64,000 nt of DNA from positions 1,488,001 to 1,552,000 of the forward strand of contig NC_092662.1 in the NCBI RefSeq assembly GCF_032118995.1. The letters are read 5' to 3'. The position numbers were made by a program, and so were the translations under genes. This stretch comes from Asterias amurensis. Its lineage: Eukaryota > Echinodermata > Asteroidea > Forcipulatida > Asteriidae. Under the pieces are notes generated by a model. That model was not told the DNA's origin and searched no databases. It worked only from the letters and a program-made list of their open reading frames with translations. How positions within the stretch are numbered: the first letter of the stretch is position 1; each line of letters begins with the position of its first letter. Positions 1 through 9,267 of the stretch are shown piece by piece.

Positions 1-128
1 GCTTAGCAAAGAAATTTGTCAAGCAGTATTTTCTGCTTTATTATGAAGTAAAAGTGGGCCCAGATGTCATATATGTGGAGAACTGCTTCTTGAATCATAA
101 CAACTCATTCCTAAGATTCTATTCTTAC

Positions 129-294
129 CAGGAATATGTTGTTCCGAGATCGATACCAACAACTGTTCCAATGTCATTCTCCTTTTCCTCTTCTTCTTCA
201 TCTTCCTCTGCCCTCACCATCATGAGGGCGTTGAGGCAGAACACCACAAAGCACAAAACTACAAAAGCTTTCTTCATGGTGAAAGTTCTTCAGT
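129..294 (-). CDS. HSPA5: BiP/GRP78 (HSPA5), first coding exon, gene continues off the left edge
   Basis: ER-lumenal Hsp70 chaperone that binds unfolded secretory proteins. Only the first coding exon is present. Translation starts at 277 (minus) and gives a hydrophobic signal peptide (MKKAFVVLCFVVFCLNAL), an acidic stretch (EEDEEEEEKEND), and then GTVVGIDLGTTYS, the phosphate-1 loop at the start of every Hsp70 ATPase domain. The exon ends after TCCTG at 129 with donor GTAAG; the next exon should supply the base completing the Cys codon of the usual TTYSCVG. The acceptor (TTGATTGCAG) lies just upstream, so the exon begins at 294 with a short 5-prime UTR. The signal peptide plus acidic N-terminus separates BiP from cytosolic Hsp70. 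The rest of the gene lies outside the window. Confidence 0.93.
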
Positions 295-893
295 CTGCAA
301 TCAAATGAGAAGGTTCATGAAATACATCTGTGCACTTGACAAAGTATTTAGTTGTTTCCAATTCATTAACTGAATATTCCAAACAAAAGGGAGGAAACAG
401 TACTAATAAAATATGAGCTATGACTGTGGCAATCACTTTTTTTCCCTCAACCTTATTTAAAATTGTGCCTACTCATGACGTTAATGTTCGTGTCAACAAA
501 GTACTTGCTATAAAACTGCTAATTTTGTGTAGTTATGATGATGGATGGAAGTAGAAAAATAAATGAGTGATTAAAATACCAAAAACATCCGCTTCAAAAT
601 TTCAGTGAATTGACATGGTCATTAACTCATTAATTGATTTAAATCCACTCCATGTTTGCTAGTCCAAAACTTCAGACACTGACATTAAATCCAAGTCAAG
701 ACGCTGGCATTTATTGGCAAAGACCTACACTTTTTGTGACAGACCAAACGCCCAACCAAAACCATGAAACATGATTTTTTATTTAAAAATTAAAATTGTA
801 ACAAATTTTGACCAGCTGCTCAATATGCTTCAATTTAGAAGGGAATCCCCACTTTATTTCGTGTAAATCGTAATTAAGAAAACACTTACTTAC

Positions 894-1010
894 CACAATT
901 CTTCTTCGGCTCAAATCTTCAGTAAAATAGACAACTTTACTCGAATAGCGTCTAGCAAATCATAAATTAACTCGTGTTTTGAAGATCTACCTCCAACAAA
1001 ATGTATGTTT
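894..1010 (-). other. HSPA5: Probable 5-prime UTR exon of the BiP gene
   Basis: On the minus strand a strong donor (GTAAGTAAG) follows position 894. It would splice to the acceptor just upstream of the BiP start exon, making a 599-bp intron at 295-893. The upstream limit of the exon (transcription start) is a guess; no TATA box is obvious. Confidence 0.55.
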
Positions 1011-1101
1011 AACGACTCTTGCATGCGCGTGTGTGGTGACGATGTGCTACGTGTTATTTTTGCACCGTGCACATGCTGCTATTTTACAGTGACAATCTGA
1101 T

Positions 1102-1120
1102 CGTGGCCTTTTGTGATTGG
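1102..1120 (-). promoter_or_regulatory. Consensus ER stress element (ERSE), BiP promoter
   Basis: On the minus strand this reads CCAAT, nine bases, CCACG: an exact match to the ERSE consensus CCAAT-N9-CCACG bound by NF-Y with ATF6/XBP1. It lies roughly 90-200 bases upstream of the likely BiP transcription start, the usual distance, and explains how this gene would respond to unfolded protein. Confidence 0.85.
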
Positions 1121-1134
1121 CTAAAAACCGGCAT

Positions 1135-1153
1135 TGTGGCTATTTCTGATTGG
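1135..1153 (-). promoter_or_regulatory. Second ERSE, one mismatch
   Basis: The minus strand reads CCAAT, nine bases, CCACA, one base off the ERSE consensus and 14 bases from the perfect copy. Tandem ERSEs of this kind are typical of vertebrate BiP promoters. Confidence 0.7.
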
Positions 1154-1167
1154 TCCACATGTAAATA

Positions 1168-1174
1168 CACGTCA
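1168..1174 (-). promoter_or_regulatory. TGACGTG core (ATF6/XBP1 UPRE-like or CRE-like site)
   Basis: The minus strand reads TGACGTG, the core of the unfolded-protein response element, immediately upstream of the two ERSEs. The motif is short, so the call rests on position. Confidence 0.5.
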
Positions 1175-1259
1175 GTAATATGTATTGCGTCAGGGATAGT
1201 AGTGTGATTCATTATTCAGCATTGTCAAAGTTCAGTTCCGCCTACTTTTTTTCTTAGAA

Positions 1260-2330
1260 TGAATAATAATAATAATATACAAAATCAGTCTGGAATTTTA
1301 TGACAGAACCAATTAAAACCCACCCTAGTGTTTTTTCACATTTACATGCTAATAATATCACGAAATTGAACAGGCTGATGCAATAAAAACTGTACGTTCA
1401 GGGTTTAAAATGAATTGGCGATAATATTTATAAGGTTCCAACAAAAAACTAATTTTTTGATTTTTCATTCATGATATTTTATCATAATTATTCTATTAGG
1501 GACCTAGTATTCATTATTTATAGTTAATGTAAATAATTGAGTGGCGTGCCAGCTGATGAATGTGACAGTTGTGACACTGTCGGTGTCCCCCGTCGGTGTC
1601 CCCCGCCGTAGTCTATCTAGCTATAGACAAAACAATGGCGCTCTCATGGAGGTAGTCTACCTCCATGACATGACCTATAGGCGAAATTGCAACAGAAACG
1701 ATTTGTTTGCCAAATTCTGTTCACATCCTCCAAAACAACATACACAAAAAACAAAACAAACCAAAAAGTAACGGGGAAGTACAATTTGCATTAGTTAAAA
1801 TTTTCGCCTCTTTTTCAAAAATGTTTGTATATGTATAACGGTCGGATTTTTAACATCAAGACACGTTGCGAAATTGTCCAGACCAGTTTTCTCACTTGGT
1901 ATAACAGTGTACAAATTTGAGCTCAATTGATAATCGAAGTTGCGAGAAAATGATGAAAGAAAAAACACAATTGATAGACGAATTTGTGTGCTTCAAGAAA
2001 TTACCTCTTTCTCAAAATCTACGTTACTTCAGAGGGGGCCGTGTTTTATACTATCAACAGCTGTCCAATGCTCGTTACAAAGTCAATTTTGAAGTTAATA
2101 TTTGTTTTGAGTAATTACCAAACGTGTACCTTCCCTTTAAAAATGCTCCATCCAACCCCTCCCCTCCCCCCTTTTTTTTTCTTCGGCAGCACCCCCCTAA
2201 AATCCCGACCCGAAAAAAAACCCGCCAAACAGGACCGCGGTCGGTGGTGGCGCCCACCACATACAAAACTGGTACTAGTGTGACTAGGCCGTGCTTTATA
2301 ATCGTGAACTCGTACTTGATTAGTACACCA
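1260..2330. other. Intergenic region between the divergent BiP and snoRNA-host promoters
   Basis: AT-rich DNA with no coding pattern I can support. It holds one MITE-like element (1849-2140), a C-rich/A-rich low-complexity patch near 2155-2225, and a short duplicated GTCGGTGTCCCCCG at 1580-1605. Confidence 0.6.
1849..2140. repeat. MITE-like element, TTAAAGG/CCTTTAA family (decayed copy)
   Basis: This is an inner-sequence relative of the element at 35549-35925: both contain TCGAAGTTGCGAGAAAATG, AAATTACCTCTTTCTCAAAA and GAGTAATTACCAAAC, and both end in GTACCTTCCCTTTAA. The left end is degraded. It has no coding capacity and is probably a non-autonomous DNA transposon. Confidence 0.7.
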
Positions 2331-2338
2331 GTGACTCC

Positions 2339-2347
2339 CTATATATA
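2339..2347 (+). promoter_or_regulatory. TATA box of the snoRNA host gene
   Basis: TATATATAC lies about 35 bases upstream of a pyrimidine-rich start (TTTCTCTGCTG) and about 65 bases upstream of the first donor. The spacing fits a TATA-driven start at about 2374-2377. Confidence 0.6.
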
Positions 2348-2967
2348 CGGCACACGTGGCTCATGCCAATTTGTTTCTCTGCTGTTCGTGATGTGGTGTG
2401 TTGTCCAGAGGTAAGCCCAATCGCTGAAAATAAGTGTCTTCTAAAATCCATTGACATCGGTTTCTTTTTCAGATTAAATATACAAATACACTTCTTATTG
2501 TAATTATAAAGGACTTATCATACAAGTTCATGTGAATATAGGGTGATTTGTTTGGTTTTAAGATATTTTTGCTAGGGTTTTTGGCAAGCAACTGTTAAAC
2601 ATTTGCGTACTTCACTTCTTTTAATTTCTGGTTATTAAAACTGTTGTGAATCATTTTTGTCGTATTGAAAGTAATAAATTCTTTACAGAGCCACTTTAAA
2701 TGACCAATGCTCCCAGGATTTTGCATTAATTTGAGGGTGGAACTTGACACTTTTTTGTTCGGTGATGATGTCTGATCAATGATATCACCACGTGACCATT
2801 TTTTTTTTTTAATTATTATGTTTAAACTTTAACTAAAACAACTAACACACTGTCACTAGCGCCCTCTTTCTTTGTTTCTTTAATTGATCTGTGATCAAAA
2901 GATGCGAAAATGAGAACTGTAAAAATTGTTTTTAAAAACATTCCATTCCAATCCCATTCTGTTAGTG

Positions 2968-3310
2968 TTAAAGGATTTGGGTACTTTTTCAAAATAAAAT
3001 GTCCATAGATTTACATTTAACTTACAGGGTTTGAAGATAATGATAGTGGAAAGCTTCCCTTCAAATCTTACTTACTGAGGTGCTGTAGTTTTTGAGAAAT
3101 GAGTAAAACGTCATGAAAATCCGTTTGTAAATTATTAAAATAATTTTCGTCTCATGAGACGAAAATAATTTTCATGACATTGTTTTACTCATTTCCAAAA
3201 AACTACAGCACCTCAGCACGTAGTATTTTCAGGGAAGCTTTCTACTATCATTATCTTCAAACTGTAAGTTTAGTGTAAATCTGTGGACATAAGTTACATA
3301 GACCCTTTAA
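2968..3310. repeat. Long foldback MITE in intron 1 of the host gene
   Basis: The two halves form a near-perfect inverted repeat (for example GAGGTGCTGTAGTTTTTGAG at 3079 against its complement near 3200) around a central palindrome (CGTCTCATGAGACG). The ends are TTAAAGG and CCCTTTAA, as in other elements here. No ORF. Confidence 0.8.
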
Positions 3311-3859
3311 GCTTCACATGGTTACTGGTAAAGCAACAGCGGTTTCACTAATCATTTATTTTATGAATGAAAAGTTTGAAATTGCAAGTATTTAATGCTT
3401 TGGAAAGATTTCCTTATCCTACTAGTCTACCACTTTTTCCCTCTTTTTACCATCAAATTTCTTATTTGTTGAGTAAAATAGAGAAATTTATTTCCTAACT
3501 AATGAATAAGAAGTTAAGTTAGGCCTACAAAAAATTTTTATAAACCTAATTTACTATAATAAAAAAAAAAATGATGAATTTCTTTTAGTTTTCGTAAAAA
3601 AAAATAAGTGAAAATACTTGGGGAAACTCATTTCGGCTCCATTTGTGAACAGCCCGGCATTTCTTGGCTCGAACTTAATAGGTTTATTTTCCAGTGAAAA
3701 ACTGATGGGTTCCTAACCGATTGCTCAATGAATGATAACAAATATGTAAATAACACGATTTTAAGGGCTTCGGCTTCCCAACAAAGGACTATAATTTTTT
3801 TCAAACTATTTCATAGCCCTACCCTAACCGTGTCTATTTTGCTTTCCCTATTTAAACTT

Positions 3860-3940
3860 GCACAAATGATGACTTAGATAAGATAACTGAGAGTCCATGA
3901 TTAGAAAGTTCTTAACAATGGATCGATAGGTCTGATGTGC
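3860..3940 (+). ncRNA. Box C/D snoRNA, intron 1, target not assigned
   Basis: C box ATGATGA (3866), D-prime CTGA (3887), C-prime-like TGATTA, D box CTGA (3932). A perfect 5-bp terminal stem GCACA/TGTGC closes it. The 3-prime end lies 124 bases before the acceptor at 4064. The guide before the D box contains ATGGATCGATAGG; I could not place it on rRNA from memory. Confidence 0.82.
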
Positions 3941-4195
3941 TTCCCCCGTCTTCCTTGCCCCTGCAAGGTATCTGAAGTCTGATGTTGACTTAAAAACCAA
4001 CTGTTCAATAAATCACAAATTTTAAGTTGATTTGTTAATTTTGCTTTTCTCACCAAATGTACAGACCTGTGTTACTGACCAAGCTCAAAGATGTTTGTCC
4101 ATACTTCTACTTAAGCTAAAAAAGGTAAGACAGTAGATCTAGCATCATCGCTTATATTATCTTGTTTTTTGTTTTTCTTTGTTCTGCAAACCCCA

Positions 4196-4281
4196 GCACA
4201 AATGATGATTACTAGATAGGGACACTTGATTAATCATGATGATAAACATCTTTTTATACAGTGGAATCAATACTGATGTGC
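4196..4281 (+). ncRNA. SNORD74: Box C/D snoRNA, SNORD74-like, intron 2
   Basis: C box ATGATGA (4202), D box CTGA (4273), terminal stem GCACA/TGTGC. The 5-prime guide AGATAGGGACA, next to a degenerate D-prime (TTGA), sits at the same spacing as TAGGGACAT-CTGA in human SNORD74. That guide pairs with the 28S segment TGTCCCTA(C/T)CTA (human 28S C3820 site). Second guide unassigned. Confidence 0.78.
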
Positions 4282-4690
4282 TGGTCTAAATTTATGATAA
4301 TACAAAAAAAATGCTGTAAATTGGCCAATTACTTGTTTATTATAAATGGTTGATGATTTTTATAAACATTGCTTTTTCTTTACTGTGTAAGTGTTGAACA
4401 TGGCATTGCTCACACAAATTTCTGATTTATTTTTAAGCTTGCAAGGATGGAAGAAGTACTTTCACACAACAGAATGGGCATTTGGAGATCGACAAAGAGC
4501 CACCAAACATTGAACATGTAAGAATGTTTAAAAGCAGATCATTTATAAATAAAGTTCAAGTAACTCGGATGTAGAAGTACCCCTTGTTTGTTTTCAGTAT
4601 TCCCAACTTGTGGACTAGATGCTTAAATTGGCCCATGAGGATAATACTTCAGCCAACTTAAAAAGAATGGGGGGGGGTTGTTTGATTATG

Positions 4691-4775
4691 GTGCTTGTGA
4701 TGATTCAAGTCGCTCTTAGTTTAACAACTGTGATGACAAGTTTAAATGTAGCGACACTAGGGCGGTCTGAAGCAC
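4691..4775 (+). ncRNA. Box C/D snoRNA, family c copy 1, intron 3
   Basis: C box GTGATGA (4697), C-prime TGATGAC, D box CTGA (4767), terminal stem GTGC/GCAC. Both arms and the guide before D (GTAGCGACACTAGGGCGG) are conserved in copies 2 and 3. Target not recognised. Confidence 0.85.
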
Positions 4776-5017
4776 ATGATTACAACTGCTTTTGTATGTA
4801 GTATTTGTTAAGTTGAATTTTGAATACTGACATTGATTTTTACCAAAGAAATGTGCCTGACTTTCTCCAATTGTTTTTTATCCAGTTGCAGTCACTGTTG
4901 GTTGGAATCACAAGTTCTGGTAGATGTTGTTCCTCTGATAAATAATAGAGTCTGAAGGTATGTTTCATGGTTTAATGATTTTTGTAGTGATTAATGATAT
5001 ATATTTTTTGTTTGAAT

Positions 5018-5102
5018 GTGCTAGTGATGATTCAAGTCGCTCTTAGTTTAACGACTATGATGACAAGTCTAAATGTAGCGACACTAGGGCGGTCTGAAGC
5101 AC
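5018..5102 (+). ncRNA. Box C/D snoRNA, family c copy 2, intron 4
   Basis: Same RNA as at 4691 with few changes, none in the guide before the D box. C box at 5024, D box at 5094, stem GTGC/GCAC. The flanking exons 4886-4957 and 5199-5262 are also homologous, so an intron-plus-exon unit was duplicated. Confidence 0.85.
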
Positions 5103-5323
5103 TCCGTTACAGCTTTTCGACATTTTTTTTTTATTATAAATAATGATACACATTTTTATTGAATAAATGTGCCTTGTTTTCTTTCCAGTTCTATCCAGTT
5201 GCAATCTCTGATTGGCTTAATGGCAATATCTAGTTGTTTCGCCTCTGATGTAATTAATAAAGGTAAGTTTTCCTGTCATCTTTGTGGCCATAACTAGCTT
5301 TCTGTTTATTTGAACTGAAGATT

Positions 5324-5408
5324 GTGCTTGTGATGATTCAAGTCGCTCGTAGTTTAACGACAATGAAGACACGTTTAAATGTAGCGACACTAGGGCGGTC
5401 TGAAGCAC
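5324..5408 (+). ncRNA. Box C/D snoRNA, family c copy 3, intron 5
   Basis: Third copy. C box GTGATGA (5330), D box CTGA (5400), stem GTGC/GCAC. Most changes lie in the middle; GTAGCGACACTAGGGCGG is unchanged, which points to selection on the guide before the D box. Confidence 0.85.
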
Positions 5409-5637
5409 TTAATCAAAGCTGTCGAGTTACAAAATTGCAAGTCTTTTGAGTCGTAAGTTTAAAACAAATCGTTTGGTATTTTTTGTTAGGTGCAGAGCAG
5501 ACTGACGTAGGGTGTTCCCATGGTGATAGTCTAAAGAATGCAGAAATAGGTATGTAATTTATGTCATTCTAAATCAAACATTTACATTTAAAAAAAATAT
5601 ATAATAATAAGTTTTGAAAGGTGAGGTTTACATCATG

Positions 5638-5720
5638 TGTGTCGGTGATGACAATATTTGCTACTCTTGACAGTCTGGATGACGACACACATTGACTACC
5701 ATCAAGATCTCTGAGACACA
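5638..5720 (+). ncRNA. SNORD76: Box C/D snoRNA, SNORD76-like, intron 6
   Basis: C box GTGATGA (5645), D box CTGA (5711), 6-bp terminal stem TGTGTC/GACACA. The 5-prime guide plus D-prime reads ATTTGCTACTCTTGA, identical to human SNORD76 including its unusual TTGA D-prime box. It pairs with 28S GTAGCAAAT (human A2350 site). Confidence 0.88.
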
Positions 5721-6006
5721 TACACAGATGTAATCCTTTGTTGAATATGATGCACCCCCTCCCCTCTATATTCTGAACGGAATGTATTAGGTTTTATGGT
5801 ATGTTTAATTTTCAATCATTTTGTTTCTTCAGGTCTATTGGTGCATCCTTCTTGAAGCACAGTCTTGCATGCAGAGAAGTCTTGAGCAATGGTAAGTCCT
5901 TGGTCCAGATGTATTTTGTTATTTCAAAAGTCTTGTGAAGCTGATTTTGAAAACAGAATCTTTTGCTATAGTTATTTCAGTTTAGATTCCGGTCTTGTTA
6001 TTAATA

Positions 6007-6097
6007 CTGGGGTTATGATGAGTACGATGATTATAAGATGCTGAGTTTTCAAACGTTGATTATATCATCATTAGCTACTAGACGGACTGAACCCCAG
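6007..6097 (+). ncRNA. Box C/D snoRNA, intron 7, possible 28S target
   Basis: C box ATGATGA (6015), D-prime CTGA (6041), D box CTGA (6087), 7-bp stem CTGGGGT/ACCCCAG. The guide before D contains AGCTACTAGA, complementary to the conserved 28S stretch TCTAGTAGCT. No human counterpart recalled. Confidence 0.82.
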
Positions 6098-6349
6098 TGA
6101 AATCGGTCAACCAGCTGTTGCACACAAAACTTGTTATATTGTTGCTCATATCTGTACCAGAAATTAAGACATAATTCTGTTTTATTTCATACAGCCATCT
6201 TCTTTGATGTGTAATTCCAAGTGGTTGCCGTCATCTAATGCTGAAAAGGTAATTGATAATATCTTCGTGCTCACAATTGGGTTTTTTGGGGGGGGGTTGA
6301 AAAGAGGGAAAAGTCATGGGGCGAAATTTGTATGCATGGTTGGTTAAGC

Positions 6350-6445
6350 TTTTTGCCTTGAAGTGATGACTGCATAGTTCAGCTGATAACTGTGATGAGC
6401 TCTAGAGTAAATTAGTCTTTCGCTCCTATCTGATCCTGGTAAAAA
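6350..6445 (+). ncRNA. SNORD80: Box C/D snoRNA, SNORD80-like (shares a guide with SNORD77), intron 8
   Basis: C box GTGATGA (6363), C-prime GTGATGA (6393), D box CTGA (6430). Guides CATAGTTCAGC and TCTTTCGCTCCTATCTGA match human SNORD80 almost base for base; they pair with 28S GAACTATG and AGGGGCGAAAG. An outer AAGCTTTT/AAAAAGCTT stem brackets it. This is the clearest orthology anchor to GAS5. Confidence 0.92.
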
Positions 6446-6491
6446 GCTTAACACGTCCATATTCATTCATTCATTCAAACTGATATTTATT

Positions 6492-6528
6492 TCCATCAGC
6501 TATGCCGTGACGAAAACCCTCAACATAA
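6492..6528 (+). ncRNA. Decayed 3-prime fragment of the H/ACA snoRNA
   Basis: The last ~37 bases of the H/ACA RNA found in introns 9, 10 and 18 (ATGCCGTGACGAAAACCC, then ACA) lie after the SNORD80-like RNA in the same intron. No 5-prime hairpin is present, so it is probably a dead remnant of the duplications that built this region. Confidence 0.65.
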
Positions 6529-6710
6529 TTGCGTTTACTTTCTTTTTTAAATAAATAGTTGTTTCTATTTACAGGAATGCAAGAAGAGTTTTACATTAGC
6601 AACATCAAACAACCGGGATCATCTTAGAGAAATTATGTAAGTCACTATCATTTTCTACAATTTATTGCTTGTTAATTTTTTTATTTTTTTTTACTTAAAA
6701 GTTAATGCTG

Positions 6711-6852
6711 GTATAGCCAATATTGCCACATCAAACTTTCATCCGATGAAAGATAGTTGATTCCAGAATATGGCTTATACTAAAATGATGGTCAATGAAG
6801 CGGCAAGATGTTTAATTGATCAGCTGTGCCGTGCCGAAAACCCTCAACATAT
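6711..6852 (+). ncRNA. H/ACA snoRNA copy A, intron 9
   Basis: The 5-prime hairpin is closed by GTATA/TATAC, GCC/GGC and ATATT/AATAT, with an inner CTTTCAT-CCG-ATGAAAG hairpin. Then come a hinge AAATGA (H box ANANNA, 6783) and a 3-prime hairpin around GCGGCA/TGTGCCGT. ACA lies at 6847, three bases from the end. This RNA would guide pseudouridylation; target unknown. Confidence 0.75.
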
Positions 6853-7083
6853 GTATCCAGCAACTAAATGAAGGTCATTGAAATGGATTATATTCATTGC
6901 GTTTACTTTCTTTTTTTAAATTAATAGTTGTTTCTTTTTACAGGAATGGCGAGAAGAGCTTAACATTAGCAACATCAAACAACCGGGATCATCTTAGAGA
7001 AATTATGTAAGTTACTATCATTTTCTACAATTTATTGCTTGTTAATTTTTTTATTTTATTTTTTTACTTAAAAGTTAATGCTG

Positions 7084-7225
7084 GTATAGCCAATATTGCC
7101 ACATCAAACTTTCATCCGATGAAAGATAGTTGATTCCAGAATATGGCTTATACTAAAATGATGGTCAATGAAGCGGCAAGATGTTTAATTGATCAGCTGT
7201 GCCGTGCCGAAAACCCTCAACATTT
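7084..7225 (+). ncRNA. H/ACA snoRNA copy B, intron 10
   Basis: Nearly identical to copy A through both hairpins, hinge and ACA (7220). The flanking exons 6575-6636 and 6944-7006 are also near-identical, so this is a recent intron-plus-exon duplication. Confidence 0.75.
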
Positions 7226-7463
7226 ATCTACATGTGCAGCATCCAGTACATCAAATGGACTTTCTGCAATACTTTTTTTTAGATTTTTATTAACTTATGG
7301 TAATTTTGTTTTGTTATGTTATTTCCAGTAATGACGGGAAGAGTGTTCTTTGAAACCGCAAAAGCACTCCAGAATCATTGCAAGGTAAGACATTTGTGAC
7401 CTTTTGGTTTAAATACTAAGACATAATATTTAATTGAAAAGTTCTAGGTATTGAAAGGTTCTA

Positions 7464-7548
7464 GATTGACTGATGTGATGAAAACACACATTAAAGCCAG
7501 TCTTGCTTCTGACCATTACTGCTGAGTTGTGCCCTCTGATTGGTTAAT
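7464..7548 (+). ncRNA. Box C/D snoRNA, family h copy 1, intron 11
   Basis: C box GTGATGA (7475), D-prime CTGA (7509), D box CTGA (7536). Guide stretches AAGCCAGTCTTGCTT and GAGTTGTGCCCT are invariant in all seven copies. An outer stem ATTGAC/GTTAAT closes it. Target not recognised. Confidence 0.85.
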
Positions 7549-7779
7549 ATAGAACCTGATATAATTTTTATAGTGTTGTGCTATCAAGTTAAAACAATAA
7601 TTTAATACTGCAAAAGTAACCTTAATTTATATATTTTCTTTAATTGTTTTCAGGAATGATGAGTATAGTGCACATCAGAGTCGCAAACGTTGTGGAGACA
7701 TTGCAAGGTATGAAGTAAATTGAAAAGAAAGTCGAATTACTGAGACATTGAAAAAGTATCTAATTGATAGGTTTGGTTA

Positions 7780-7865
7780 TATTAACCTACATGATGAAAA
7801 CACACATTAAAGCCAGTCTTGCTTCTGACCTTTAGTGTTGAGTTGTGCCCTCTGATCGGTTAATA
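7780..7865 (+). ncRNA. Box C/D snoRNA, family h copy 2, intron 12
   Basis: C box ATGATGA (7791), D box CTGA (7852), perfect stem TATTAACC/GGTTAATA. Same guides as copy 1. Upstream and downstream intron sequence differs from copy 1, so the duplication of copies 1 and 2 predates the 605-bp triplication. Confidence 0.85.
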
Positions 7866-8068
7866 AACCTTTTATGTGCTTTATCAATTACAAGCTAACA
7901 AACGATCTCGACACTGAAAACAAATAAAGCTCGCCTCTGTTTTATTTTCAGACTTTGAAACCGCAAAAGCACTCCAGAATCATTGCAAGGTAAGACATTT
8001 GTGACCTTTTGGTTTAAATACTAAGACATAATATTTAATTGAAAAGTTCTAGGTATTGAAAGGTTCTA

Positions 8069-8153
8069 GATTGACTGATGTGATGAAAACACACATTAAA
8101 GCCAGTCTTGCTTCTGACCATTACTGCTGAGTTGTGCCCTCTGATTGGTTAAT
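8069..8153 (+). ncRNA. Box C/D snoRNA, family h copy 3, intron 13
   Basis: The copy of the 7464 RNA in the second 605-bp unit. C box at 8080, D box at 8141. No difference seen. Confidence 0.85.
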
Positions 8154-8384
8154 ATAGAACCTGATATAATTTTTATAGTGTTGTGCTATCAAGTTAAAAC
8201 AATAATTTAATACTGCAAAAGTAACCTTAATTTATATATTTTCTTTAATTGTTTTCAGGAATGATGAGTATAGTGCACATCAGAGTCGCAAACGTTGTGG
8301 AGACATTGCAAGGTATGAAGTAAATTGAAAAGAAAGTCGAATTACTGAGACATTGAAAAAGTATCTAATTGATAGGTTTGGTTA

Positions 8385-8470
8385 TATTAACCTACATGAT
8401 GAAAACACACATTAAAGCCAGTCTTGCTTCTGACCTTTAGTGTTGAGTTGTGCCCTCTGATCGGTTAATA
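8385..8470 (+). ncRNA. Box C/D snoRNA, family h copy 4, intron 14
   Basis: The copy of the 7780 RNA in the second 605-bp unit. C box at 8396, D box at 8457, stem TATTAACC/GGTTAATA. Confidence 0.85.
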
Positions 8471-8673
8471 AACCTTTTATGTGCTTTATCAATTACAAGC
8501 TAACAAACGATCTCGACACTGAAAACAAATAAAGCTCGCCTCTGTTTTATTTTCAGACTTTGAAACCGCAAAAGCACTCCAGAATCATTGCAAGGTAAGA
8601 CATTTGTGACCTTTTGGTTTAAATACTAAGACATAATATTTAATTGAAAAGTTCTAGGTATTGAAAGGTTCTA

Positions 8674-8758
8674 GATTGACCGATGTGATGAAAACACACA
8701 TTAAAGCCAGTCTTGCTTCTGACCATTACTGCTGAGTTGTGCCCTCTGATTGGTTAAT
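8674..8758 (+). ncRNA. Box C/D snoRNA, family h copy 5, intron 15
   Basis: The copy of the 7464 RNA in the third 605-bp unit. C box at 8685, D box at 8746. One base differs just before the C box. Confidence 0.85.
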
Positions 8759-8989
8759 ATAGAACCTGATATAATTTTTGTAGTGTTGTGCTATCAAGTT
8801 AAAACAATAATTTAATACTGCAAAAGTAACCTTAATTTATATATTTTCTTTAATTGTTTTCAGGAATGATGAGTATAGTGCACATCAGAGTCGCAAACGT
8901 TGTGGAGACATTGCAAGGTATGAAGTAAATTGAAAAGAAAGTCGAATTACTGAGACATTGAAAAAGTATCTAATTGATAGGTCTGGTTA

Positions 8990-9075
8990 TATTAACCTAC
9001 ATGATGAAAACACACATTAAAGCCAGTCTTGCTTCTGACCTTTAGTGTTGAGTTGTGCCCTCTGATCGGTTAATA
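8990..9075 (+). ncRNA. Box C/D snoRNA, family h copy 6, intron 16
   Basis: The copy of the 7780 RNA in the third 605-bp unit. C box at 9001, D box at 9062. Confidence 0.85.
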
Positions 9076-9267
9076 AACCTTTCATGTGCTTTATCAATTA
9101 CAAGCTAACAAACGATCTCGACACTGAAAACAAATAAAGCTCGCCTCTGTTTTATTTTCAGATCTTGTGAACAGATTCACCAAGAGCAGATTTTCCTGGT
9201 AGGTTCAGAAATTTGTATGATTTAAAGGAGGTTTTTGTGCAACAGATTATTTACTTCAAAGAGAGTT

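Larger units (their letters stand above)
7351..9165 (+). repeat. Tandem triplication of a 605-bp unit inside the host gene
   Basis: Three units (7351-7955, 7956-8560, 8561-9165) are almost identical; I see only a handful of substitutions by eye. Each unit carries two exons and two introns with one family h snoRNA each, so splicing stays intact in every copy. Such identity in introns means very recent expansion, homogenisation, or an assembly artefact. Confidence 0.93.

Noticed and set aside
54-308. Plus-strand open frame at the left edge
   Set aside because: It is the antisense of the BiP start exon, which has a clear signal peptide and Hsp70 motif on the minus strand.
4591-4597. Splice acceptor TTTTCAG after exon 3 of the host gene
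   Set aside because: It would leave an 80-bp intron with no snoRNA and put the family c snoRNA in an exon. The acceptor at 4885 fits the one-snoRNA-per-intron pattern.
7351-9165. CRISPR-like or satellite array
   Set aside because: The repeat unit is 605 bp, spans exons and introns with splice sites, and contains snoRNAs; it is a gene-internal duplication.
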